Source: Micrococcales bacterium 73-13 (GTDB lineage: Bacteria > Actinomycetota > Actinomycetes > Actinomycetales > Microbacteriaceae). From it: a stretch of DNA of 64,000 nt. The stretch's first letter is position 1. Every line of letters begins with the position of its first letter. This document shows positions 17,116-25,705 of the stretch, piece after piece. Below the pieces are notes generated by a model. It was not told the DNA's origin. It ran no database searches and saw only the letters and a program-made list of their open reading frames with translations. The stretch is from assembly GCA_001898855.1 (NCBI GenBank), contig MKVN01000016.1, positions 55,164 through 119,163 of the forward strand, in the 5' to 3' direction. The position numbers and the translations under genes are program-made.

Positions 17116-17133
17116 ATTATATTTGTCTGACAT
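17116..17133. promoter_or_regulatory. Divergent promoter core with GntR-type operator
   Basis: On the minus strand TATAAT (17116-17121) drives the serine hydrolase. On the plus strand TATATT (17118-17123) can drive the VAO-type gene. The operator TTGTCTGACAT (17123-17133, one mismatch from the palindrome) abuts both. One bound repressor would silence both genes. Confidence 0.65.
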
Positions 17134-17175
17134 AGGACAGGTCGGCGCGGACGCCGATTCCGGACAGGATGCTCA

Positions 17176-18750
17176 ATGGTCGACATCGCCCCCTTCCAGC
17201 TCGACGACTCCGTCGCGGACCGGCTCGTCGCGATCGTCGGCGCGGCGAACGCGCTGCGCACCGACGCCGAGCGCGACGAGTACCGCGACCCGTTCTGGCA
17301 CCAGGCGGACCGCAGCTACGACTCCTCGCTCGTCCTCTTCCCCGCCAGCCTCGAGGAGCTCCAGGAGGTCGTCGCCGTCGCGAACGAGCACGGCGTCCCG
17401 ATCTGGACGAGCTCGCAGGGCCGGAACAACGGCTACGGCGGCCCGAGCGCGCGCGTGCCGGGCTCGGTGCTGGTGAGCCTGCGGCGGATGAACCGCGTCC
17501 TGGAGATCGACCGCGAGCTCGCCTACGCGGTCGTCGAGCCGGGGGTCAGCTGGTTCGAGCTGCGCGAGGCGCTCGACGCCTCCGGCAACGAGGACCTGTG
17601 GTTCGCGGTCCCCGACCTCGGCTGGGGGAGCGTCATCGGCAACTCGCTCGACAACGGCGTCACGTATGCGCCGTACGGCATGGACTTCCAGAAGCTGTGC
17701 GGCTTCGAGGTGCTGCTCGCGAACGGCGAGCTCGTGCGCACCGGCTTCGGCGCGCAGCCGGGGAACGACGCCTGGCACGTCTACCAGCGCGGCTTCGGCC
17801 CGGTGCTCGACCAGCTGTTCTTCCAGTCGAACTACGGGGTCGTCACCAAGGCCGGCATCTGGCTGATGCGCCGGCCGGAGGCGTTCGCTCCGCTGTTCTT
17901 CTCGATCCCGACGAACGAGCTGCTGCCGGCCGCCGTCGACCTCGTGCGCGAGTGGCGGCTCGACGGCATCGCTCGCGGCGTGCCGACGATCCAGAACCTG
18001 GTCACGATGGTCGCGCAGTTCGACCACACGCGGCACCTCTACCTGCGCGCCGACCCGACCACCCCCGAGGAGCGCCTCGACGAGCTCGCACGGGACACCG
18101 GCCTCGGCCGCTGGGGCCTGCGCGTCGGCGCCTGGGGCGACGCCCCCGTCGTCGAGCACCAGGTCGCGCGCATGAAGCGCGACTGGGCCGAGCGCGTCCC
18201 CGGCGGCACGGTCGTCTCGGAGGGGCGCTACGGCCGGGACGAGTGGGACTCGATCCAGAAATTCTCGGAGAAGGTGCAGGCCGGCATCCCGAACCTCGAC
18301 ATCATCCAGGCGACGCCGGCGAACATCGGCCACCTCGCGTTCTCCCCCGTCCTGCCGACCCGCGGCGACTACGTGGCGGAGCAGGTGCGGCTGATCGGCG
18401 AGACGATCGACCGTGAGATCGGGCTCAACCACGTCTGCGCGCTGTTCTTCCCGAACGAGCGGGCGACGATCATGGTCAACTCGATCACCTTCGACGTCGA
18501 GGACGAGCCCACCTTCCACCGGGCCTACGACACGGTCCGCACGCTCATCGACGAGGGCGGCCGGCGCGGCTACACCGAGTACCGCGCCCACATCGACCTG
18601 ATGGACGTCATCAGCGACCAGCTCTCCGCGAACGACTACGCCTATCGCGGCTTCGTCGAGCGGATCAAGGACGCCGTCGACCCGAACGGGATCCTCTCCC
18701 CCGGCAAGTACGGCGTCTGGCCGGAGCGCTACCGCGGGGCGGGCTCGTGA
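17176..18750 (+). CDS. VAO/eugenol-oxidase-type FAD-dependent phenol oxidase (copy 1)
   Basis: 524-aa flavoenzyme of the vanillyl-alcohol-oxidase / 4-cresol-dehydrogenase group, which oxidises para-alkyl phenols at the benzylic carbon. FAD_binding_4 domain at about 50-190 with Tyr87 (NNGYGG) and Asp147 (PDLGWGSVIGN); C-terminal cap with His386 in GHLAFSP, the expected covalent-FAD histidine (eugenol oxidase His390), and the catalytic pair Tyr469-Arg470 (EYRAH). The order and spacing match eugenol oxidase closely from memory; no alignment was run. The stop overlaps the next SDR start (GTGA), so the alcohol or quinone-methide product may pass to that SDR. Operator at 17123. Confidence 0.88.
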   Translation: MVDIAPFQLDDSVADRLVAIVGAANALRTDAERDEYRDPFWHQADRSYDSSLVLFPASLEELQEVVAVANEHGVPIWTSSQGRNNGYGGPSARVPGSVLVSLRRMNRVLEIDRELAYAVVEPGVSWFELREALDASGNEDLWFAVPDLGWGSVIGNSLDNGVTYAPYGMDFQKLCGFEVLLANGELVRTGFGAQPGNDAWHVYQRGFGPVLDQLFFQSNYGVVTKAGIWLMRRPEAFAPLFFSIPTNELLPAAVDLVREWRLDGIARGVPTIQNLVTMVAQFDHTRHLYLRADPTTPEERLDELARDTGLGRWGLRVGAWGDAPVVEHQVARMKRDWAERVPGGTVVSEGRYGRDEWDSIQKFSEKVQAGIPNLDIIQATPANIGHLAFSPVLPTRGDYVAEQVRLIGETIDREIGLNHVCALFFPNERATIMVNSITFDVEDEPTFHRAYDTVRTLIDEGGRRGYTEYRAHIDLMDVISDQLSANDYAYRGFVERIKDAVDPNGILSPGKYGVWPERYRGAGS

Positions 18751-19562
18751 CGCGGGTCGCCGGCGCCGTCGCGGTGGTGACCGGCGGCGCGTCCGGGATC
18801 GGCCGCGGCATCGCCGAGGAGCTGATCGCGTCCGGCGCGTCCGTGGTCGTCGCCGACGTCGAGCGGAGCGCGGTCGAGGCGACCGCCGCCGAGATCGGCG
18901 CCGTGCCGGTCGTCGCCGACGTGAGCCGCCTGGAGTCCGTGCAGGCCCTCGCGGACGCCGTCGTCGAGCGCTTCGGCGGCGTCGACATCGTCGTGAACAA
19001 CGCGGGGATCGGGCCATCCGGCCTCATCGCCGACCTGACGATGGACGACTGGCACTGGATCATCGACGTCAACCTGTACGGGGTGATCCACGGCGTCCAC
19101 GTGTTCCTCCCGCTGCTCGAGGCGCGCGGCGGCGGCCACATCGTCAACACCTCGTCGATGGCGGCGCTCACGCCGTTCCAGACGATCGGCTCCTACGCCG
19201 TCACGAAGTTCGGCGTCGCGGCGCTCACCGAGGTGCTCCAGGCGGAGCTCGCGACGGCCGGCAGCCCGGTGAAGGCGACGCTGCTGCTGCCGGGCTCGAT
19301 CCGGACGAACATCAACCAGAGCTCGCGGAACCGCCCGGAGGGGAACACCGGCGCGCTCAGCGACGCGAAGATCGGCCTCGAGTTCTCCAACTCGTCCCGC
19401 TGGCTCGAGCCGCGCGACGTCGGCCGCATCACCGTCCGGGCGATCGAGCACGACGACGCGTTCGCGGTGACCCACCCCGACCGCTGGCCGGCCGTCGCCG
19501 AGCGCTTCGCACGGATCGAGGCGGCGTTCGCGCAGTACCCGCCGATCGAGACCGGCGCCTGA
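18747..19562 (+). CDS. SDR alcohol dehydrogenase partnered with VAO copy 1
   Basis: 271-aa classical short-chain dehydrogenase. NAD(P)-binding TGGASGIGRG at 12-21, NNAG at 84-87, catalytic Ser136/137 (NTSS), and Tyr150-x3-Lys154 (YAVTK). Starts by GTGA overlap with the oxidase gene, so the two are translationally coupled. A parallel SDR lies next to each of the other two VAO genes (43485-44300 and 62093-62932) and shares the C-terminal end ITHP..WP/P..x..KYPPI. Likely job: oxidise a benzylic alcohol to the aryl ketone; direction and substrate are inferred. Confidence 0.87.
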   Translation: MTRVAGAVAVVTGGASGIGRGIAEELIASGASVVVADVERSAVEATAAEIGAVPVVADVSRLESVQALADAVVERFGGVDIVVNNAGIGPSGLIADLTMDDWHWIIDVNLYGVIHGVHVFLPLLEARGGGHIVNTSSMAALTPFQTIGSYAVTKFGVAALTEVLQAELATAGSPVKATLLLPGSIRTNINQSSRNRPEGNTGALSDAKIGLEFSNSSRWLEPRDVGRITVRAIEHDDAFAVTHPDRWPAVAERFARIEAAFAQYPPIETGA

Positions 19563-19572
19563 GCGCCGGGGC

Positions 19573-20232
19573 TCAGTTCGCGAAGGTGAGGGCGGTGCGA
19601 GCCGCCTCCTCGACGTGCACCAGCGCGATCCGGCGCGCCTGCAGCGCGTCTCCCGCGTCGATCGCGGCGACGATCGCGCTGATCTCGGCGAGGCTCTGCG
19701 CCGGCCGGCCGGGGCTGCTCAGCGTCAGCGCCCGCAGCCGGGACACCCGGCGCTGCAGCCCGGCGAGCGTGTCGCTGAGGAACGCGTTCCCGGCGCCCTC
19801 GATGAGCACCCGGTAGAACTCGTCCTTCGCCGCCCGCATCCCCTCGCCGGCGCGCACCGCGGCGGCGATCGCGTCGAGTGCCCCGTGCAGCTCGGCCCGC
19901 TGCTCCTCGGACGCTCGGCGGGTGAACCACTCCGCCGCCATGCCCTCGAGCTCGGCGCGGACCTCGTAGAGCTGCTCCGCCTGCGCACGGCTCAGCGCCG
20001 CGACGACCGCGCCGCGGCCGTTCCGGGACTCGACGAGCCCCTCCGACTCGAGCTGGCGCAGCGCCTCCCGGATCGACGGCCGACTGGCCTGGGTCATGTC
20101 GCAGAGCTCCCGCTCCACGAGCTGCTGCCCGGGCAGGAACTCCATCTGCACGATCGCGTCGCGCAGGATCGAGACCACCTGCTCGCGCACGAGCGCATGC
20201 CGCTGGACCTTGAGCTGCGGAAGCGCGGTCAC
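19573..20232 (-). CDS. GntR-family regulator, FadR/FCD type (copy 1)
   Basis: 219-aa repressor with an N-terminal winged helix and a C-terminal FCD ligand domain. Recognition region: QASRPSIREALRQLESEGLV, then wing SRNGRGAVVA. The FCD domain starts near YEVRAELEGMAAEWF. The GTG at 20232 is chosen over 20244 because GAGGGA lies just before it and it aligns with the start of the paralogue at 41756-42457. The DNA-contacting helix of the two differs by Ile/Val only, so both may bind the TTGTCnGACAA sites spread over the region. Ligand unknown, probably an aromatic catabolite. Confidence 0.87.
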   Translation of the reverse strand: MTALPQLKVQRHALVREQVVSILRDAIVQMEFLPGQQLVERELCDMTQASRPSIREALRQLESEGLVESRNGRGAVVAALSRAQAEQLYEVRAELEGMAAEWFTRRASEEQRAELHGALDAIAAAVRAGEGMRAAKDEFYRVLIEGAGNAFLSDTLAGLQRRVSRLRALTLSSPGRPAQSLAEISAIVAAIDAGDALQARRIALVHVEEAARTALTFAN

Positions 20233-20355
20233 GTCATCCCTCACATCGCCGGGCGTCGGCGCCGGCCGTTCCGACTGTAACGGAGCCCGTCCCCCGAGGC
20301 GAGCAGGCTCGCACGGCTCGGCGCATCGCGCGGCCCCGGTCCGGCCGGGCGCGCG

Positions 20356-21501
20356 CTACTCCTGATCCGGCTTCCGGAGCTCCGCCGGGGCGCTCGTCGG
20401 ATCGGCCGCCGCCTGCTGCTCCGCGAGCTCGGTGCGGGCGCGCCGCCCGAAGGTGGTCGCCCGCTTGATCGCCGCGGTCCGCTTCGAGGTGCGCTCCCAG
20501 CGGGAGAGGGCGACCGCGCCGAGCAGCGCGACGCCGTTGAAGGCGTTCTCCACCCAGTCGGTCGCGCCGAGCAGCTGGAGGCCCTTGACGCCGACGGCCA
20601 GCACGTAGACCGACACGACCGTGCCCCAGACGTTGAACCGGCCGCCCTTGAACTGCGTCGAACCGAGGAACACCGCGGTCAGCGCGGGCAGCAGCAGGTT
20701 CGGGCCGACCGTCGGGTCGCCCGCGTTGATGCGGGAGGCGAGCAGCGTGCCGGCGAGCGCCGCGACGATGCCGCCAGCGACGAGCGAGCCGATCTGCAGC
20801 CGGGCGACCTTGACGCCGGACAGCCGGGCGCCGTCCGGGTTGAAGCCGGCCGCGTACATCCGGCGGCCGAGCGGCGTCTTCTCCATGACGTACCAGAGCA
20901 CGAGCGCGACGACGATCATGATGATGAACGGCCAGGTCAGCTTGAACGTCCCGCCGAGCGGGATGCCGCCGGTCGCGAAGTCGCGGAAGCCTGCGCCGAG
21001 GCCGAGCACCTGGCGCTGCCCGGACATCAGGACCAGGCCGGCCGTGAGCAGCGAGCTCATGCCGAGGGTGGCGATGAAGGAGTCGATCTTCAGCCTCGTG
21101 ATGATGAGCCCGGAGATGGTGCCGATCAGCGCGCCGCAGGCGAGCGCCAGCACGACGGCGAGCGGCCACGGCAGCTGCAGGTTCACCTGCAGCACGGCGA
21201 CCAGGATCACCGCGAAGCCGACCTCGGCGCCGATCGCCAGGTTGAACACCGCGACGTTCAGCGGGATGAGCACCGCGAGCGCCGCGAGCACCGTAATGGT
21301 CTGCTCGTCCAGCAGCAGCACCCAGGTGCCGGGCGAGAGGAAGGTCTTCGGCGTGATGATCGAGAACAGCACGAAGATCGCGACGAAGATGTAGAGCGCG
21401 GAGATGTTGCGGAAGGACAGGATCCTCCGCCAGCCGCCGGCGCTCCTCGGCGTCGCCTTCGTGTCCTCGGTCGCCGTCGCGATCGCCTCGGTGGTCTTCA
21501 C
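20356..21501 (-). CDS. CUT2-type ABC transporter permease (system 1)
   Basis: 381-aa RbsC-like inner-membrane permease with about ten hydrophobic segments, among them LAIGAEVGFAVILVAVLQ and IDSFIATLGMSSLLTAGLVL. The latter is the conserved TLGM region of the ribose/branched-chain permease family, and AAGFNPDGARLSGV follows as in RbsC (AVGGNxxAARLSGI). It has a long C-terminal cytoplasmic tail of about 60 residues. It starts at GTG 21501 by a GTGA overlap with the ATPase gene. Works with the ATPase encoded upstream. The importers of this family take up sugars, but the catabolic context here suggests an aromatic or aromatic glycoside; inference only. Confidence 0.88.
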   Translation of the reverse strand: MKTTEAIATATEDTKATPRSAGGWRRILSFRNISALYIFVAIFVLFSIITPKTFLSPGTWVLLLDEQTITVLAALAVLIPLNVAVFNLAIGAEVGFAVILVAVLQVNLQLPWPLAVVLALACGALIGTISGLIITRLKIDSFIATLGMSSLLTAGLVLMSGQRQVLGLGAGFRDFATGGIPLGGTFKLTWPFIIMIVVALVLWYVMEKTPLGRRMYAAGFNPDGARLSGVKVARLQIGSLVAGGIVAALAGTLLASRINAGDPTVGPNLLLPALTAVFLGSTQFKGGRFNVWGTVVSVYVLAVGVKGLQLLGATDWVENAFNGVALLGAVALSRWERTSKRTAAIKRATTFGRRARTELAEQQAAADPTSAPAELRKPDQE

Positions 21502-23033
21502 TGCTGTCCCTCGCTTCCGTCGACGGCGTCGTCGCCGTCGGCAAGTCCGTATCCTTCGAGCACGAGCCGGGTCTCGGTGAGCTCCTCGCCGGAGAGCTCG
21601 GCGGCGACCACCCCGTTGCGGAGCACCAGCACCCGGTCGCACAGCCGCACCAGCTCCTTGGCCTCCGAGGAGCAGACCACCACGGCGGCGCCCTGCGCGG
21701 CCGCGGCGTCGATCGCCTCGTAGAGCGCCTGCTTGGCGCCGATGTCCACACCCTGCGTCGGCTCCTCGAGCAGCAGCACGGTGGGGTCGTTCCGCAGCCA
21801 CTTGGCGAACACGATCTTCTGCTGGTTGCCGCCGGAGAACTGCTTGAAGATCTGCTCCGGGCGCGGCGGGCGCACGTCGTACTTCGCGACGAGCTCCGTC
21901 GCGACCGCCTTCTCCTTGCGGGCGTCGACCCCGAAGATCGCGTTCGTCACGTTCTGCATCGCCGGGAGCGTGATGTTCTCCCGCGCGGTGAAGTCTCGGA
22001 TCGCGCCGTACTTGCCGCGATCGCCCGGCACGAAGGCCATGCCGCGCCGGATCGACTCCGCCGGATCGCGCTTCGGGTAGGCCGCTCCGGCGACGTTGAA
22101 CTCGTCCGCGGCGGCGAGCTCCGAGCCGAACACCATGGCGGGCAGCGCCTCGCGGCCGGAGCCGAGCACGCCGGCCACGCCGACCACCTCGCCGGCGTGG
22201 ACGGTGAGGTCGACGCCGTCGAGCACTTCGCCCCACAGGCCGGCGATGTCGAGCACCACCTCGCCGTGCGTGCGGTCGGTGCGGCCGGTCTCGGCCTCGC
22301 CCGCCTTGACGCCGGTGACGAACTCCACGAGCCGCTCGTGGTCGACGTGCTCGCGGTCCTCGTCGGCGACCTTCTTGCCGTCGCGCAGCACCACGATCCG
22401 GTCGGCGAGCTCCAGCACCTCGTCGAGCCGGTGCGAGATGAAGATGATGCCGGCGCCGTCCGCGGCGAGCCGCTTGATCGCCTCGAACAGGATCCGGACC
22501 TCGCTCGCGTGCAGCGCCTCGGTGGGCTCGTCGAGGATGAGGATGTTCCGCGGGTGCTTCCACCCGTCCAGCGCCCGGGCGATGCCGATGATCGAGCGCT
22601 GCGCCGGCGCCAGGGAGCCGACCGGGACGGTGACGTCGAAGGGCTCGCCGAACCGGCTGATCAGCTCGGTCGCCTTCGCCTTCTCGCGCTTGACCGGCGC
22701 GGGCGCGAGCGACTCGCGCAGGCCCTGGTACTTCGGGATGCCGAGGTTCTCGATCGCGTTCAGCTCCATGGCCAGGCCCAGGTCCTGGTGGATGATGTGC
22801 AGGCCGGTCTCCTCCTCGGCGGTGGAGGACGGGTACTCGACCTCGCCGGCGTCCTTGGCGTAGACGCCGGCCAGGATCTTCACCAGCGTCGACTTGCCGG
22901 AGCCGTTGTGCCCGACGACGGCGACGATCTCGCCGCTGTGCACCTCGAGCGACACGTCGTCGAGGGCGCGGAGCCCCGGGAACTCCTTGATCATGCCGGT
23001 GATCCTCAGCAGAGGCCGGTTCGCTGCCGCCAT
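21498..23033 (-). CDS. CUT2-type ABC transporter ATPase, two nucleotide-binding domains (system 1)
   Basis: 511 aa, RbsA-like. N-terminal domain: Walker A GHNGSGKSTL (41-50), Walker B NILILDEPTEAL, switch FISHRLDEVLELAD. Its signature is LAPAQRS in place of LSGGQ. C-terminal domain: degenerate Walker A GVLGSGREALP (no Lys), canonical FSGGNQQKIVFAKWL and LLLEEPTQGVDIGAK. This asymmetry is normal in kind for RbsA, but the LAPAQ change is unusual. It has its own promoter with a perfect operator at 23072-23082, separated by a hairpin from the binding-protein gene upstream. Confidence 0.9.
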   Translation of the reverse strand: MAAANRPLLRITGMIKEFPGLRALDDVSLEVHSGEIVAVVGHNGSGKSTLVKILAGVYAKDAGEVEYPSSTAEEETGLHIIHQDLGLAMELNAIENLGIPKYQGLRESLAPAPVKREKAKATELISRFGEPFDVTVPVGSLAPAQRSIIGIARALDGWKHPRNILILDEPTEALHASEVRILFEAIKRLAADGAGIIFISHRLDEVLELADRIVVLRDGKKVADEDREHVDHERLVEFVTGVKAGEAETGRTDRTHGEVVLDIAGLWGEVLDGVDLTVHAGEVVGVAGVLGSGREALPAMVFGSELAAADEFNVAGAAYPKRDPAESIRRGMAFVPGDRGKYGAIRDFTARENITLPAMQNVTNAIFGVDARKEKAVATELVAKYDVRPPRPEQIFKQFSGGNQQKIVFAKWLRNDPTVLLLEEPTQGVDIGAKQALYEAIDAAAAQGAAVVVCSSEAKELVRLCDRVLVLRNGVVAAELSGEELTETRLVLEGYGLADGDDAVDGSEGQQ

Positions 23034-23071
23034 GGCTTCACTCTCCGCGACCGCGTCGTCGCATCTGGGTT

Positions 23072-23086
23072 TTGTCAGACAATATC
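23072..23086 (-). promoter_or_regulatory. GntR-type operator with -10 of ABC system 1
   Basis: TTGTCAGACAA (23072-23082) is a perfect palindrome around its central base. On the minus strand GATATT (23086-23081) reads as a -10 box overlapping the operator edge, 48 nt before the ATPase start. Confidence 0.65.
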
Positions 23087-23104
23087 ATCGCGAGGGACGA
23101 GGGA

Positions 23105-23130
23105 GGCGCCGCCCGTGATCGGACGGCGCC
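23105..23130 (-). terminator. Stem-loop after binding-protein gene 1
   Basis: Arms 23105-23114 and 23121-23130 (GGCGCCGTCC / GGGCGGCGCC as read on the minus strand) form a 10-bp stem with one G-U pair and a 6-nt loop, 32 nt after the stop codon. It separates the abundant lipoprotein message from the ATPase/permease genes. Confidence 0.6.
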
Positions 23131-23161
23131 CCCTCTTCGTCGCGATGGTGCCGCGGTGGCG

Positions 23162-24364
23162 TCAGCTCGCCGCGTTCCAGAGCTTCAGGTACATGTCCCG
23201 GAAGCCCGGCAGGGCGTCGAACGCGCCGGTGGCGATGTCGACCCGGTCGATGTTCTGCTGGGTGACGGCGAGGGCCACGAGCCGGATCAGCGCGTCCATG
23301 TCGTAGTCCTTGAACACGCCCTGCAGCTTGCGGAAGCCCTCGTCCATCGCCTGCCAGGACTGGACCACCGGGTCGTACGCGAGCGTGCCGACCTGGGTGC
23401 CGTCCTTGATCTGCTGGTAGTTCTGCGGCAGCGAGATGCCGCCGAAGCAGTAGGCGTTGGTGATGCCGGCGAGCGCCGCCTTGTCGGCCAGGCCGATCTG
23501 CCACTGGTCGGAGGACGGCGAGCAGAACTCGGTCTCCGGGTGGGCCTGGAGGTCCGACACGATCTTGCTCGCGCCGTCGGTGTCCAGGATCGAGATGTCC
23601 ATCGAGCGGACCGTCGCGTTCGGGACGTGCGAGTTGATGAAGTCCTTGTAGCTCGCGAGCATGTCCACCGAGGCGACGATCTCCGGCGCCGGGTAGTAGA
23701 CGAAGTTCGTCGCGGTGCCGCAGGTCGCGACGATCGCGGCGGCCGCGATGATGTTGCCGTTGACGACCGAGGCGTCGGCGGTGCCGAAGGTCTCGTTGAG
23801 GCCGAAGTCGGTCGCGTTCGCGTTGCCCGCGTACACGATCGCCGCGCCGTTGTCGGTCAGCGTCTTGAACTGGTCCTGCCAGAACGTCAGGTCGGTCGCG
23901 AACGTGATCACGATGTCGGGGTCCAGCGCGACGACGGAGTTCATGCCCGAGTTGATGCTCTGGGCGTCCGCGCCGACGTTGACCGACTGGTACTGCGCGC
24001 CGGCCGCGGTCGCCGCCTCGCCGATGAACTGCGAGAGGATCGCCGAGTACGGGGACGCGTTGTCGAGGTAGACCACGAGCGTGTCGGGCGAGATCGGGTT
24101 CGGCAGCTTCTCATTGGTGAGCAGGCTGGTGACCGGCTGTGAGAAGGAGTCGAGGTAGGCCTGCGCGCCGGCGAAGTCGACGCCCTCGGCCGGCGGCGCG
24201 GCGCATTCGCCGGTCGCCATGTTCATGTAGGTGACCCCCGCCGCGGGGGCCTCGGTGCCGGTCGATCCGCCGCTCGGCGCACCCGCGGAACAGCCCGCGA
24301 GGCCGAGAGCGATCGCCGCGACCGCCGCGGTGCCGCCGAGGGCGGCCCTGGTGCGTCCGTGCAT
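23162..24364 (-). CDS. Substrate-binding lipoprotein of ABC system 1
   Basis: 400-aa periplasmic-binding-protein-like lipoprotein. Signal peptide TRAALGGTAAVAAIALGLAGC with lipobox LAGC, followed by a Gly/Ser/Thr linker and a conserved ATGECAAP stretch, then a two-lobe binding fold of the type I (ribose/LacI-like) kind (DTLVVYLDNASPYSAILSQF). It is the least similar of the three binding proteins in the window. It lies upstream of ATPase 1 and permease 1 in the same direction, with a hairpin between. The promoter region holds two abutting operator palindromes at 24401-24426. Confidence 0.87.
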   Translation of the reverse strand: MHGRTRAALGGTAAVAAIALGLAGCSAGAPSGGSTGTEAPAAGVTYMNMATGECAAPPAEGVDFAGAQAYLDSFSQPVTSLLTNEKLPNPISPDTLVVYLDNASPYSAILSQFIGEAATAAGAQYQSVNVGADAQSINSGMNSVVALDPDIVITFATDLTFWQDQFKTLTDNGAAIVYAGNANATDFGLNETFGTADASVVNGNIIAAAAIVATCGTATNFVYYPAPEIVASVDMLASYKDFINSHVPNATVRSMDISILDTDGASKIVSDLQAHPETEFCSPSSDQWQIGLADKAALAGITNAYCFGGISLPQNYQQIKDGTQVGTLAYDPVVQSWQAMDEGFRKLQGVFKDYDMDALIRLVALAVTQQNIDRVDIATGAFDALPGFRDMYLKLWNAAS

Positions 24365-24400
24365 CTTGATTGCTCGCTTTCTTGGTGACTACGTTGTCAT

Positions 24401-24426
24401 TTCGTCCGACGAAAATGTCCGACATT
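24401..24426 (-). promoter_or_regulatory. Two abutting 13-bp operator palindromes
   Basis: TTCGTCCGACGAA (24401-24413) and AATGTCCGACATT (24414-24426) are each perfect palindromes around a central C/G and lie directly end to end, 37-62 bp before the binding-protein start. They share the GTCnGAC core with the other operators of the region, which suggests cooperative binding of two repressor dimers. Confidence 0.65.
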
Positions 24427-24456
24427 TGACAGTAATACACCCTAGGTCAAGCGACA

Positions 24457-24490
24457 AGGCGCCGCGCACCGAAATCGGTGCGCGGCGCCT
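24457..24490 (-). terminator. Strong stem-loop terminator after ABC system 2
   Basis: A perfect 16-bp inverted repeat, arms 24457-24472 and 24475-24490, begins AGGCGCCGCGCACCGA. It lies 18 nt after the stop of permease 2 and before the promoter of the next gene. No U-run follows. Confidence 0.75.
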
Positions 24491-24508
24491 CTCGATCTGA
24501 TAACGACG

Positions 24509-25705
24509 CTACCTCGCGTCGTCGCCCTGGTCCTCGATGCCGTCCTGCTTCAGCGCGGTCTGCGTCGGGGTGAGCTGCGGCGGATCGGACTCGGCCGCGG
24601 CCTCCGCGGCGAGCTTCTCCTTGCCCTCCTTGGTGAAGGTGGTGGCCTGCCGGATCGCCCTGGTCCGCTTCCCGGTGCGCTCCCAGCGGGAGACGGCGAC
24701 CGCGACGATCAGCGCGACGCCGTAGAGGAAGTTCGAGTACTCCTTCGGCACCTTGACGAGCAGCAGGCCCTGGACGCCGACCGCGAGCACGTACAGCGCC
24801 AGGACGGTGCCCCAGACGTTGAACCGGCCGCCCTTGAACTGCGTCGAGCCGAGGAATACCGCGGCGAGGGCGGGCAGCAGCATGCCGACGCCGTAGGCGA
24901 CCGAGCCGCCGAACTTCGATGCCGAGAGCACGCCGATGACGCCCGCGATGAAGCCGCCGGCGACCAGCGAGCCCCACTGCAGCCGGGCGACGTTGACGCC
25001 GGAGAGGCGCGCGCCGTCCGGGTTGAAGCCCGCCGCGTACATCCGACGGCCGACCGGGGTGCGCTCGAGGACGTACCAGACGGCCAGCGCGACGATGATC
25101 AGCACGATGACCGGCACCGTGAGCCGGAAGCCGCCGAGCGGCACCGCGGTGGCGGCGAGCTGCTGGAACTCCGGCGAGGCGGCGAACGGCTTGTTCTGCG
25201 AGATCAGGTAGGTGATCGCGCCGATGATCGAGCTCATACCGAGGGTGGCGATGAACGAGTCGATCTTCAGCTTCGTCACGACCCAGCCGGAGAGCATGCC
25301 GACCAGCGTCGCGACGACGACGGCGATGATCGCCGCCATCCACCACGGCATGCCGACCGCGAGGAACAGGTCCGACTGCTGCTCGTGCGGGATCTGCAGC
25401 GTGATGCAGAGCATCATCGCGAGCGCGATCTCGGCGCCGATGGCCAGGTTGAACACGCCGGTCGTCAGCGGGATGAGCACCGCGATCGCCGCGAGCACGA
25501 CGAGCGAGTTGGTGTCGAGCAGGTTCGCCCAGGTGCCCGGGGTGAGGAACGTCTGCGGGGTCCAGATCGCGAAGACGATGAAGATCAGGATGAACAGGTA
25601 CACCGCGGAGATGTTGCGCGGAGAGAAGTAGCGGCTGAACACCGACGGCCCCTTCACCGCCCTGGTCCCGTCCGTCATCGTGGCAACCGCCTCGGTCTTC
25701 TTCAC
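24509..25705 (-). CDS. CUT2-type ABC transporter permease (system 2)
   Basis: 398-aa RbsC-like permease, clearly paralogous to the one at 20356-21501: shared VFNLAIGAE, KIDSFIATLGMSSI, AAGFNPDGARLSGVNVARLQ and STQFKGGRFNVWGT. It carries an extra 15-residue insertion (PHEQQSDLFLAVGMP) between two helices. It starts at GTG 25705 by GTGA overlap with ATPase 2 and ends just before a strong terminator. It is the last gene of the binding protein 2 - ATPase 2 - permease 2 operon. Confidence 0.88.
   Translation of the reverse strand: MKKTEAVATMTDGTRAVKGPSVFSRYFSPRNISAVYLFILIFIVFAIWTPQTFLTPGTWANLLDTNSLVVLAAIAVLIPLTTGVFNLAIGAEIALAMMLCITLQIPHEQQSDLFLAVGMPWWMAAIIAVVVATLVGMLSGWVVTKLKIDSFIATLGMSSIIGAITYLISQNKPFAASPEFQQLAATAVPLGGFRLTVPVIVLIIVALAVWYVLERTPVGRRMYAAGFNPDGARLSGVNVARLQWGSLVAGGFIAGVIGVLSASKFGGSVAYGVGMLLPALAAVFLGSTQFKGGRFNVWGTVLALYVLAVGVQGLLLVKVPKEYSNFLYGVALIVAVAVSRWERTGKRTRAIRQATTFTKEGKEKLAAEAAAESDPPQLTPTQTALKQDGIEDQGDDAR

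Noticed and set aside
17109..17133. An upstream ATG at 17133 for the serine hydrolase
   Set aside because: It lies in the operator and before the TATAAT box; a leaderless start at 17109 explains the promoter, and the added residues match nothing in the family.
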